A DNA stretch of 7,655 nt from Actinomycetota bacterium (GTDB taxonomy: Bacteria; Actinomycetota; Acidimicrobiia; Acidimicrobiales; Palsa-688): the NCBI GenBank assembly GCA_023489205.1, contig JAMDDF010000039.1, positions 1 through 7,655 on the forward strand, in the 5' to 3' direction. Below the pieces are notes generated by a model. That model saw only the letters and a program-made list of their open reading frames with translations. It made no database searches and was not told where the DNA came from. Below, piece after piece: positions 1 to 5,813 of this stretch; positions within the stretch are counted from its first letter, which is position 1; the number at the start of each line of letters is the position of its first letter. The position numbers and the translations under genes are program-made.

Positions 1-43
1 GGACTCGTTGCGCGGCCGTGTCGCGAGCATCCAGCTCCCGAGC
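1..43 (+). repeat. Inverted copy of an internal segment of the MFS gene
   Basis: Bases 1-37 are identical to the reverse complement of 2729-2765. Allowing one mismatch at base 38, the match runs to base 43 (42 of 43). The two copies are read in the same codon phase, giving DSLRGRVASIQL in both. Similarity drops sharply after base 43. Because the match begins at the window edge it may extend further left. Confidence 0.9.
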
Positions 44-259
44 GACCGAGCGCCCAAGCTGGCCACGCTGGCACCGGGGACCTACCCCGCATGGGCCGCC
101 ACCGCCACATATACACCTGGCGACGAGGTGCTCTACGACGGCCTGCCCTACACGGCCAAATGGCAAAACGAGGGTTCCTCGCCCGGTGCGGCCGCCACCA
201 ACCCCTACGCCAGCCCCTGGCAGCCGGACTACAAGATCCCCGGAGAGCCGCCAGCCTGA
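2..259 (+). CDS. C-terminal fragment with CBM5/12-type carbohydrate-binding domain (5' partial)
   Basis: The reading frame is open from the left edge to a TGA at 257-259, so the N-terminal part of the gene is missing. From about base 83 to 226 the peptide has the layout of a chitin/cellulose-binding module of family 5/12: YPAW, then a tYtpGDeVlYdGlPYtAKW core, then a short Ser/Pro/Ala-rich stretch and SPWQP. The aromatic residues W92 (base position), the Tyr pair around the DGLPY segment, the AKW tryptophan and the final W at base 218 are those expected to stack on sugar rings in this family. Such modules usually sit at the end of secreted chitinases, cellulases or lytic polysaccharide monooxygenases, but no catalytic part is visible, so the enzyme is unknown. 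The preceding Pro/Ala-rich segment looks like an interdomain linker. The first 12 codons (bases 2-37) are identical to part of the MFS gene in this window and may not belong to this protein. The TTG at 8 is in frame but is not a credible start. Confidence 0.72.
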   Translation, partial: DSLRGRVASIQLPSDRAPKLATLAPGTYPAWAATATYTPGDEVLYDGLPYTAKWQNEGSSPGAAATNPYASPWQPDYKIPGEPPA

Positions 260-268
260 CCAGCCCGC

Positions 269-2443
269 TCAACTAGCGCGCCGGCCCACCCACCAGAGCC
301 CGACCAGGCTGGCGAGGCTCGCCGCCCACAGCTCGGGGTACCAGGCGAAGCCCTCGTAGCGGAACGCCACATCGTGCACACCCTTTGGCACCCGCACCCC
401 GACGAGTGCCGGCGCCAGCATCTCGACCGGCCTCGGCCGGCCGTCGACCCAGGCGTGCCAACCAGGTACGTATGAAGCCGAGAGGAGGAGCGACCCGGCT
501 CGTGTCATCCGAACCTCGGCCGTGGCCCTCCCACGCGCCAAGTCGGCGTGCAGGCTCAGTACTTTGCCCGGTGGCCCCACCGGCACCGGCGTGTGCCCGG
601 CTGGCACTTGCGCTCTGCCGGCACCGGGCTCCGGCGTGGTACCGCCACCACCAGACCGGCCCGACCCGCGCCAACCAACAGAAGCGTCCCGGCCCGGTAG
701 GAGGGATTCCAGCAGGCCGAGCGACTTCGCGCCAACGTTGGCGCGGTCGGCCACGATCCTCCCCTCGACCGAGACCGGCTCGACGTAGTGCACCGACGGT
801 ACTTCCCAGAGGGAATAGACGTCGCGTGCCATGACGAAGTTGGCCTTCACGGGCGGGCCTTCGCCCGTGGGGAGGATCAGGTACCTGACCCCGAACAGAG
901 CGTAATCAGCGGGGACCGTTTCGGCGAACTCCGCTTCGGGAACGAGCATCAGCGAAAGCGAGGGGACCACGTAGGCCATCTCGTCGACGTTTTCTTGGAG
1001 GAGGTACTTGTACACCGGGACGACGCCGACCATGAAGTCATTGCCCCAGTTGCTTGAGAGGCCGGCATAGACACGCCCACCGCCGTGGCGCCTGACATAG
1101 GCGAGCAGGGGAGCGAGGTCGCCTCCTGAGGTGGCGTCGGCCTCTCGCTGCGAGCTGATCGCCGCCGCGTCCTGCTGGTCGTAGCGGTAGAGCTGGCGGG
1201 CCGCGGGGTAGAGCCAAGCGGCGAAGCATAAGGACGCAGCCCCGGCGACCAGGGCGCTGACGAGCCCGCCGCGACCATGTGCCAAACGGCGCTCCGAGAG
1301 GGGCCCTAGGCCCTCCAGCCAGTGCCACGCCCACGTGACCGCGGTCCCAGCCAAGTAGAGCCCTGCGAGCTGGGTGCCCATCGTGAAGCGCCGGAAATAG
1401 AGGCTGCCGTGAGCAGGTACAAGGTCCGCAAAGGGCCCGAAGGTAGTCGAGCCGAAGCTAAGGACAAACGACGCCGCGAACAGCGCCAGCAGGCTGCGCT
1501 CGAGGGGGCCCCTGCGCCAGCGCCAGAGAGCGAGGAGCGCGCCTGCCCCTACGAGCACGCTGATGACGGGGACCGTCCGGCGAGCGTCGAAAATCTGGCC
1601 TGTGAAGAGCCACTGCAGTTCCTTGCGGGCCCCATACCCGCGGGCGTACACGGTAGGGGCCAGGAACTCGTCGATCGCGGACCATTTGGAACCGAGCATG
1701 AGCGGGACCACGACCCAACTGGCTGAGGCGAGGGAGCCAGCCAAGAGGGCGGCTCCGGACAAGAGCCGGCGGAGCAGCCGGCCCGGGCCAGTGAGCGCCA
1801 TGACCATTACCCCAAGGAGCGCGAGGTAGCCGCATTCGTAATGGAAAGCAATGGTCAGTCCGCTGAGGCCCGCTCCCAACCACAAGTAGCGAGGTTCCCG
1901 GAACGCCCTCCATGATGTCGCCCACGCGAACACGAGCGTCCAGCTGCCAAACAGCTGGGTCCAAACCTCGGCGCCGCCCGTATATGAGTACGCGTTTTGC
2001 TCGAAGCCGATCCCCGTAAAGCTCACCACGAACTGCGCCAGCACTGCCGCCGCTGCGCTCGTCCCGCGCGAGAGGCCCATCACCCTGCCCCCCCCATAGA
2101 CGGCGAAGGGCCAAAGCGCTACCAGCAGGTAGAGGGACCACCGGTAGGCGGCCCCGGCGCCTACCACGGTGCCGGCGAGGCCGGTCACGACCGAGGCGAG
2201 GCTCTGGTACTCGCTGAACTGCGGGGAGCCGAGGCCCGTGAAGGGGAACCACGACGTGAAGGGCAGGTGCCCGGCCTTGAAGGCGGCCGTTGCCGCTCGC
2301 GTCATCTCCTGGTGCACTGCCCCGTCGTAGAGGTACGCGACGCGCAGGCGCTCAGCCCTCCAGGTCCACAGCTGCCAGACCGCCGCGGCGCCGACCGCCC
2401 AGAGCTGTGGGCTCCGAGGGCTTGGCCAGCGGCGTACGGGCAT
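269..2443 (-). CDS. Multi-pass membrane protein, YfhO / PTPS-related (GT-C-like) family
   Basis: A 724-residue integral membrane protein. An N-terminal membrane segment (about residues 12-28) is followed by an acidic first outer loop (YLYDGAVHQE, Asp40), where GT-C glycosyltransferases often keep a catalytic Asp. Next comes a PTPS-related-type block (SWFPFTGLGSPQFSEYQSL, about 64-82) and roughly ten further hydrophobic helices up to residue 415. Residues 440-555 are soluble and presumably extracytoplasmic. Residues 590-627 form a Gly/Pro-rich linker. A YfhO-type C-terminal beta domain follows (YVPGWHAWVDGRPRP at 658-672, FRYE at 694-697), then a last helix at about 698-718. YfhO-class proteins are linked to envelope polymer glycosylation; the substrate here is unknown. 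Despite the Pfam name there is no pyruvoyl-tetrahydropterin synthase fold. ATG 2443 is the first ATG, GTG or TTG in frame after the stop of the upstream MFS gene, 57 bases away, but it has no clear Shine-Dalgarno site, so translation may be coupled. The gene converges on the carbohydrate-binding fragment. Confidence 0.72.
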   Translation of the reverse strand: MPVRRWPSPRSPQLWAVGAAAVWQLWTWRAERLRVAYLYDGAVHQEMTRAATAAFKAGHLPFTSWFPFTGLGSPQFSEYQSLASVVTGLAGTVVGAGAAYRWSLYLLVALWPFAVYGGGRVMGLSRGTSAAAAVLAQFVVSFTGIGFEQNAYSYTGGAEVWTQLFGSWTLVFAWATSWRAFREPRYLWLGAGLSGLTIAFHYECGYLALLGVMVMALTGPGRLLRRLLSGAALLAGSLASASWVVVPLMLGSKWSAIDEFLAPTVYARGYGARKELQWLFTGQIFDARRTVPVISVLVGAGALLALWRWRRGPLERSLLALFAASFVLSFGSTTFGPFADLVPAHGSLYFRRFTMGTQLAGLYLAGTAVTWAWHWLEGLGPLSERRLAHGRGGLVSALVAGAASLCFAAWLYPAARQLYRYDQQDAAAISSQREADATSGGDLAPLLAYVRRHGGGRVYAGLSSNWGNDFMVGVVPVYKYLLQENVDEMAYVVPSLSLMLVPEAEFAETVPADYALFGVRYLILPTGEGPPVKANFVMARDVYSLWEVPSVHYVEPVSVEGRIVADRANVGAKSLGLLESLLPGRDASVGWRGSGRSGGGGTTPEPGAGRAQVPAGHTPVPVGPPGKVLSLHADLARGRATAEVRMTRAGSLLLSASYVPGWHAWVDGRPRPVEMLAPALVGVRVPKGVHDVAFRYEGFAWYPELWAASLASLVGLWWVGRRAS

Positions 2444-2500
2444 GGCCCGCGACTTTACGCGGGGACCAGGGCGCCGACCACTCGCGCCGGCGCTGGCTCG

Positions 2501-3799
2501 CTAGTCCGCCGGCGCCAGGGAGGGTTGAGCGCCGGCCATTGGCTCGGGCGCTAAGGCCCCTTGGCGAGCGGCGACGGCGCTGTTGAGGCCCGGCACCCTC
2601 TTCGTGAGCACCAGGCAGATAACGACGAAGAGGGCACCTGGCGCGGCGAGGACGAGCCCAGCAGATGTGAGCCCCACAAGCGCGCCCCAGCCGATGCTGG
2701 CGAGGCCCATCGCGCCCGTCGTGCTCGAGAGCTGGATGCTCGCGACACGGCCGCGCAACGAGTCCACGGCGCAACTCTGCACAACGGCATAGATCATCGC
2801 CATGAACACCGACTGGCCTATGCCTGCCACGCCTTCCATGGCCACGGCCAACCACTCGACGTGCGTAAAGCCCACGACCATCAAAGGGGCGCCTGACAGG
2901 ACGCCAGTGACCCACAACGTGGCACCCGTCTGCGCTCCGCCCCCAAGGCCCATCATTATTAGCGGCCCAAGGATCGACCCGGCGCCGAACGCCGTGAGCA
3001 ACAACCCATACGCACCGGCGGCACCGCCAAAATTGACGCTCGCGATGGTGGGGAGGATCCCGAACGTCGCCATGGTCAGGCTGCAATGGCATGTCACCCA
3101 AACGAACAGCAAGCCAAGCGGAGAGGTGGAGCGCAGGTAGGAGAAACCCTTCTTCACCTCGTGCAGGATCTTCGTCGCCCGCGTGCGTGGCGTGGGCCGT
3201 ACGCGGCTACGAACGCCGATCAGCAGCGGGACACCCGTGGCGTAGAAGGCGGCGCAGGTGATAAAAGTCCACCCAGGCCCGAGCGTCGTAAGCACAGCCG
3301 TGCCGATCGCGGGACCGACGAGTTCCGAGCCCTGCTGCGCTATCCGAGTCGAAAGTGCGGCGCTCACGAGCTGGTCGCGCCGGACGATATTCGGCACGAG
3401 GGCCTGCCATGCCGGGCCTTGGATGCTGTTCGCCACACCGACCAGCCCGGCTGCGCCGAGCGTCGTCTCGAGGGACGCCACGTGAGCGAAGACGCAGACT
3501 CCAGCGCCGACCGCAGCCAGGGCGGCAATGCCCTGGCCCGTGGCGGCCTGCTTGGCACGGTTGACGCGGTCTGCCAGGCTCCCCGAAGCGAGCCCCAACA
3601 CCATTGTCGGCACGAGAATGAGGAAACTGACCATGCTCGGCCAGAGAGCCGAGTGATGCCCTTGGCGGAAGGCCTCCCAACCGGCGACCAAGATCACAGC
3701 GAACCGGCCTGAGTTGCCCGAGAGCGCGGCGACCCAGACCGAGCGGAACGCCCTGACCGAAAACGGTGCCAAAGCCGACCGGAGCGTCTCCTTCGCCAT
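2501..3799 (-). CDS. MFS transporter, MFS_3 / EntS-like exporter
   Basis: A 432-residue major facilitator of normal length with about 12 membrane segments. It shows the cytoplasmic motif A between helices 2 and 3 (GSLADRVNRAKQ, residues 73-84). It also has the MFS_3 segment PAWQALVPNIVRRDQL (129-144), the GPAIGTA motif (162-168) and the second-half loop signature DSLRGRV (346-352). This subfamily includes the enterobactin exporter EntS and many drug or metabolite effluxers; the substrate cannot be deduced. The hydrophilic C-terminal tail (about 405-432) is rich in Ala and Pro. I start at ATG 3799 because GAGG lies six bases upstream; ATG 3814 and GTG 3823 are in frame and add 5 and 8 residues but lack such a site. 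It is the first gene of a minus-strand pair with the YfhO-like protein and is divergent from the ABC importer operon. Codons 346-357 are duplicated, inverted, at the left edge of the window. Confidence 0.86.
   Translation of the reverse strand: MAKETLRSALAPFSVRAFRSVWVAALSGNSGRFAVILVAGWEAFRQGHHSALWPSMVSFLILVPTMVLGLASGSLADRVNRAKQAATGQGIAALAAVGAGVCVFAHVASLETTLGAAGLVGVANSIQGPAWQALVPNIVRRDQLVSAALSTRIAQQGSELVGPAIGTAVLTTLGPGWTFITCAAFYATGVPLLIGVRSRVRPTPRTRATKILHEVKKGFSYLRSTSPLGLLFVWVTCHCSLTMATFGILPTIASVNFGGAAGAYGLLLTAFGAGSILGPLIMMGLGGGAQTGATLWVTGVLSGAPLMVVGFTHVEWLAVAMEGVAGIGQSVFMAMIYAVVQSCAVDSLRGRVASIQLSSTTGAMGLASIGWGALVGLTSAGLVLAAPGALFVVICLVLTKRVPGLNSAVAARQGALAPEPMAGAQPSLAPAD
2723..2765 (-). repeat. 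Internal MFS segment repeated inverted at the window's left edge
   Basis: This stretch encodes the conserved DSLRGRVASIQL loop of the MFS protein. Positions 2729-2765 are identical to the reverse complement of bases 1-37. Here it sits in an intact gene with normal family context, so this is the likely original copy. Confidence 0.9.
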
Positions 3800-3805
3800 A
3801 AACTG

Positions 3806-3809
3806 CCTC
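3806..3809 (-). promoter_or_regulatory. Ribosome binding site GAGG for the MFS gene
   Basis: On the minus strand GAGG is followed by six bases and then ATG 3799. The two other in-frame starts (3814 and 3823) lack a comparable site. This decides the start chosen for the transporter. Confidence 0.5.
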
Positions 3810-3812
3810 GAC

Positions 3813-3818
3813 ATTATA
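3813..3818 (-). promoter_or_regulatory. Perfect TATAAT -10-like hexamer before the MFS gene
   Basis: The minus strand reads TATAAT, the sigma-70-type -10 consensus, which is unlikely by chance in such GC-rich DNA. The sequence at the -35 distance is GC-rich and does not resemble TTGACA. Initiation about seven bases downstream would give an almost leaderless message beginning close to ATG 3799. This is a candidate only: the hexamer would lie inside the gene if GTG 3823 were the true start. Confidence 0.3.
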
Positions 3819-3819
3819 T

Positions 3820-3846
3820 TCACGCCCGCGGGACGCGGCCCGTCAT
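3820..3846 (-). other. Possible short upstream ORF (MTGRVPRA) before the MFS gene
   Basis: An ATG at 3846 has AAGGA seven bases upstream (3854-3858) and opens an eight-codon frame ending in TGA at 3820-3822. This lies 20 bases before the MFS start and in a different frame from it. It could be a leader peptide, or chance. It would only be translated if transcription starts upstream of 3860, not from the TATAAT at 3813-3818. Confidence 0.15.
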
Positions 3847-3887
3847 CGCCTGTTCCTTTTCGATTGTGTTAACTCTCTCCTAGAGCG

Positions 3888-3916
3888 TTGACTTCCTCCA
3901 CGCCGTGTAGTAGATG
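3888..3916 (+). promoter_or_regulatory. Candidate sigma-70-type promoter for the ABC importer operon
   Basis: TTGACT at 3888-3893 matches five of six bases of the -35 consensus. Seventeen bases later, at 3911-3916, TAGATG is a weak -10 (three of six). The spacing and the position about 100 bases upstream of the binding-protein start are right for the operon promoter. The weak -10 is the main reason for caution. Confidence 0.35.
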
Positions 3917-3950
3917 TTGATTCTATGTTGAATGGGTGCTGCGGGCATCT

Positions 3951-3964
3951 GTGAAGGTCTTCAC
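3951..3964. promoter_or_regulatory. 14-base inverted repeat, possible operator
   Basis: GTGAAG and CTTCAC flank a central GT, giving two perfect six-base arms. It lies about 28 bases downstream of the predicted transcription start and 49 bases before the binding-protein ATG, a common position for a repressor site of a transport operon. It could equally form a small hairpin in the leader RNA. No regulator gene is present in the window. Confidence 0.35.
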
Positions 3965-3966
3965 GT

Positions 3967-3990
3967 AGACCAATGACCTACGAGACCAAT
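3967..3990 (+). repeat. Short direct repeat AGACCAAT, 16-base period
   Basis: AGACCAAT occurs at 3967-3974 and again at 3983-3990 in the leader of the importer operon, just after the palindrome. CGTAG (3964-3968) and CTACG (3978-3982) also pair as a five-base stem between them. These may be regulator half-sites or chance. Confidence 0.25.
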
Positions 3991-3993
3991 AAC

Positions 3994-4006
3994 GGAGAGG
4001 AGAGGG
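3994..4006 (+). promoter_or_regulatory. Strong purine-rich ribosome binding site of the binding-protein gene
   Basis: A GGAGAGGAGAGGG run contains overlapping GGAG and GAGG cores ending seven to eight bases before ATG 4014. It supports that start and suggests high expression, as is usual for importer binding proteins. Confidence 0.65.
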
Positions 4007-4013
4007 CAGACAC

Positions 4014-5801
4014 ATGTCGCAATCGACGGGGTCCGCGGTGAAGAACCGTCGGTCGGTTGGCCGAGCGCGGGCTTCGGGGTGCAGAGCCGGCTTCAGTATG
4101 CTAGCAATAGCATCGATCGTTACGATGCCGGGGGTTTCCCCAGCATCAGCCGCGCCGGCCCACCAGGCCTCGCAGGCCTCGGGACCGCGCTACAACACCA
4201 GGGCCAACCCAGCCACAAATACCGAGGTGCCCGGGTGCCCGTCGAAGGGCGGGACCCTTAACGTCGACCTCGACGAGGACGTTCTCGCAGACTTGGACCC
4301 GAGCTACGAACCGGCCGCCGTCGCCTACCGGGTGGACAGAGGAGTCTTCGACTCGCTTGTGTACGAGGACTCCGCGGGCAAGTACTCTCCCTGGTTGGCC
4401 AGCAGTTGGACGGTTTCGCCAAACAAAGAGCATTACACCTTTGTCATCCGCAAGGGTGCAACGTTCTCAGACGGCACCCCGGTCAACGCGGCGGCCGTGA
4501 AGTTCACCTTCGACCGGATCGAAAACCCCAACGAAGGGTCGCTTTTCGCGATCAGCCTCCTTGGGCCCTACCAAGGTTCGGTACTTCTACCGGGCGGAAA
4601 GGTAGAGGTCAATTTCACCAGGCCCTATCCCGATTTCTTGGAAGCAGCGAGCCAAGCGTTCCTCGGGATCGTGTCGCCGACCGCCGTCAACAAGGCGGTA
4701 GCGGCCGCGCACGGTAACCAACGAGTGGGCTACGCCAACTTCGGCCTGAAGCCCGTGGGTAGCGGCCCATTCGAGATCACCTCCAACGTGGTCAACCAGC
4801 AAATCGTCGAAGTCGCCCGGCCCGCCTACAACTGGGGCCCTGCCGGCCTAACCCACAAGGGCCCGGCGTGCCTCGGCAAGATCGTGTTCGCCGAGGTACC
4901 TGAGCTGAGCACGCGGGTTGGCCAACTGATGTCCGGCCAGGTTGGGGCGGCCGAGACCATCCTGCCGCCTGACTACCAGGAGGTCCAGAGCAACCCGTCG
5001 CTCAACCTTTACGTAGTCCCTGGGGCCGGCGCCGGCTACCAGATGCTCATCAACACCCAGGAGGCGCCGTGGAACAGCGTGGCCATGCGCAAGGCGTTTC
5101 GAGAAGCAATCGACCTCCCTGCCATCTTGCAGGCCGTCTATCAGGGAGAATACATCCAAGCCTGGGGTCCCATCATGCCGCACACGGCCTATTACGACCC
5201 AGGCGTGGAAAACAGCTGGAAATACGACGCCAAGGCTGCAGACGCGACCTTCAAGTCCCTTGGGTGGAAGGTCGGCAGGGGCGGTTACCGTTACAAGGAC
5301 GGGAAAGAGCTGACCATGACCTTCGCTGGTCTTTCGCCCGACCGGGAGCTGCGCCAAGAGGTGAGTGACTACGTGCAGTCCTACGAGAAAAAGGTCGGCG
5401 TGAATTTCTCGATCACCAACTACAGTGTCGACACTGCCTTGAGCGTGCTCGAGAAGGGCGACTACGGCTCGACCGCCACCTCGTTCATAACGGCCTCTCC
5501 CTCGATAATGTACGACTTCTTCAACTCCGCTGAGATCCCGCATGGGCCCGTGTTCGGTCAGAACCTGGCCCGTCTAGACGTGCCTCAGATCAACACCTGG
5601 ACGGCAGAGGCCAACCAAGCGACAACTGCTGCACTGGAAAGGGCGCTCTGGGACAAGGTGCAGACCTACGTAGTCGCCAACGCTGTGACAATCCCCGTCA
5701 CTATCGAGCCTTACATACTCGGCCTGCGCAACAACGTCCACGGGCTCGTATTCGACCGGCGCGATTACCCGATGTGGTATGGCGTCTGGCTGGGCAAGTA
5801 A
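4014..5801 (+). CDS. ABC transporter substrate-binding protein, peptide/Opp-type (SBP_bac_5)
   Basis: A 595-residue exported solute receptor for an Opp/Dpp-type importer. Residues 1-26 are basic, 27-43 hydrophobic, and an ASA-A site near 44-47 fits signal peptidase I cleavage. The mature protein opens with GGTLNVDLDEDV (79-90), then YSPWLASSWTVSPNKEHYTFVIRKG in outline (124-148). The family signature follows at FSDGTPVNAAAVKFTFDRI (151-169). The second half has the usual MRKAFREAIDLPAIL segment (358-372) and ends in a typical YPMWYGVWL. The ligand is probably a peptide, but the family also binds nickel, opines and oligosaccharides, so the substrate is open. There is no lipobox: C23 precedes the hydrophobic segment. 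The only mature cysteines, C75 and C286, could form a disulfide. A strong ribosome binding site precedes ATG 4014. It is the first gene of the operon, and its TAA is followed in the same frame by the permease. Confidence 0.9.
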   Translation: MSQSTGSAVKNRRSVGRARASGCRAGFSMLAIASIVTMPGVSPASAAPAHQASQASGPRYNTRANPATNTEVPGCPSKGGTLNVDLDEDVLADLDPSYEPAAVAYRVDRGVFDSLVYEDSAGKYSPWLASSWTVSPNKEHYTFVIRKGATFSDGTPVNAAAVKFTFDRIENPNEGSLFAISLLGPYQGSVLLPGGKVEVNFTRPYPDFLEAASQAFLGIVSPTAVNKAVAAAHGNQRVGYANFGLKPVGSGPFEITSNVVNQQIVEVARPAYNWGPAGLTHKGPACLGKIVFAEVPELSTRVGQLMSGQVGAAETILPPDYQEVQSNPSLNLYVVPGAGAGYQMLINTQEAPWNSVAMRKAFREAIDLPAILQAVYQGEYIQAWGPIMPHTAYYDPGVENSWKYDAKAADATFKSLGWKVGRGGYRYKDGKELTMTFAGLSPDRELRQEVSDYVQSYEKKVGVNFSITNYSVDTALSVLEKGDYGSTATSFITASPSIMYDFFNSAEIPHGPVFGQNLARLDVPQINTWTAEANQATTAALERALWDKVQTYVVANAVTIPVTIEPYILGLRNNVHGLVFDRRDYPMWYGVWLGK

Positions 5802-5805
5802 AGGA
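5801..5805 (+). promoter_or_regulatory. Ribosome binding site AAGGA of the first permease
   Basis: AAGGA overlaps the last base of the binding-protein stop codon. It lies eight bases before ACG 5814, the position where family comparison puts the permease start. The nearest standard start, GTG 5856, is 50 bases away and has no such site close to it. Confidence 0.5.
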
Positions 5806-5813
5806 CGGCTCCC

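Noticed and set aside
257..271. Shared terminator between the converging genes
   Set aside because: Only 9 bases separate the stops, and I see no GC stem with a T tract around them.
1458..2252. 264-codon minus-strand frame within the YfhO-like gene
   Set aside because: It is a +1 shadow rich in Arg, Pro and Gly; the overlapping 724-residue frame has coherent helices and family motifs.
2444..2503. TAG as a pyrrolysine codon joining exporter and YfhO-like protein
   Set aside because: Both products are of normal length on their own, and the 19 codons between them look like untranslated spacer.
3086..3712. Long plus-strand open frame opposite the MFS gene
   Set aside because: It is a mirror of the high-GC coding strand: charged, low-complexity peptide with no membrane or domain pattern, while the minus strand gives a clear MFS protein.
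4044..4060. Twin-arginine (Tat) signal at NRRSVG
   Set aside because: The Phe-Leu-Lys-like part of the motif is missing and the family is normally Sec-exported.
4071..4082. ASGC as a lipobox for the binding protein
   Set aside because: It lies before the hydrophobic segment, with no hydrophobic stretch preceding it, so it cannot be a signal peptidase II site.
4848..5543. 231-codon minus-strand frame opposite the binding-protein gene
   Set aside because: Antisense shadow; the plus strand gives an uninterrupted SBP_bac_5 protein.
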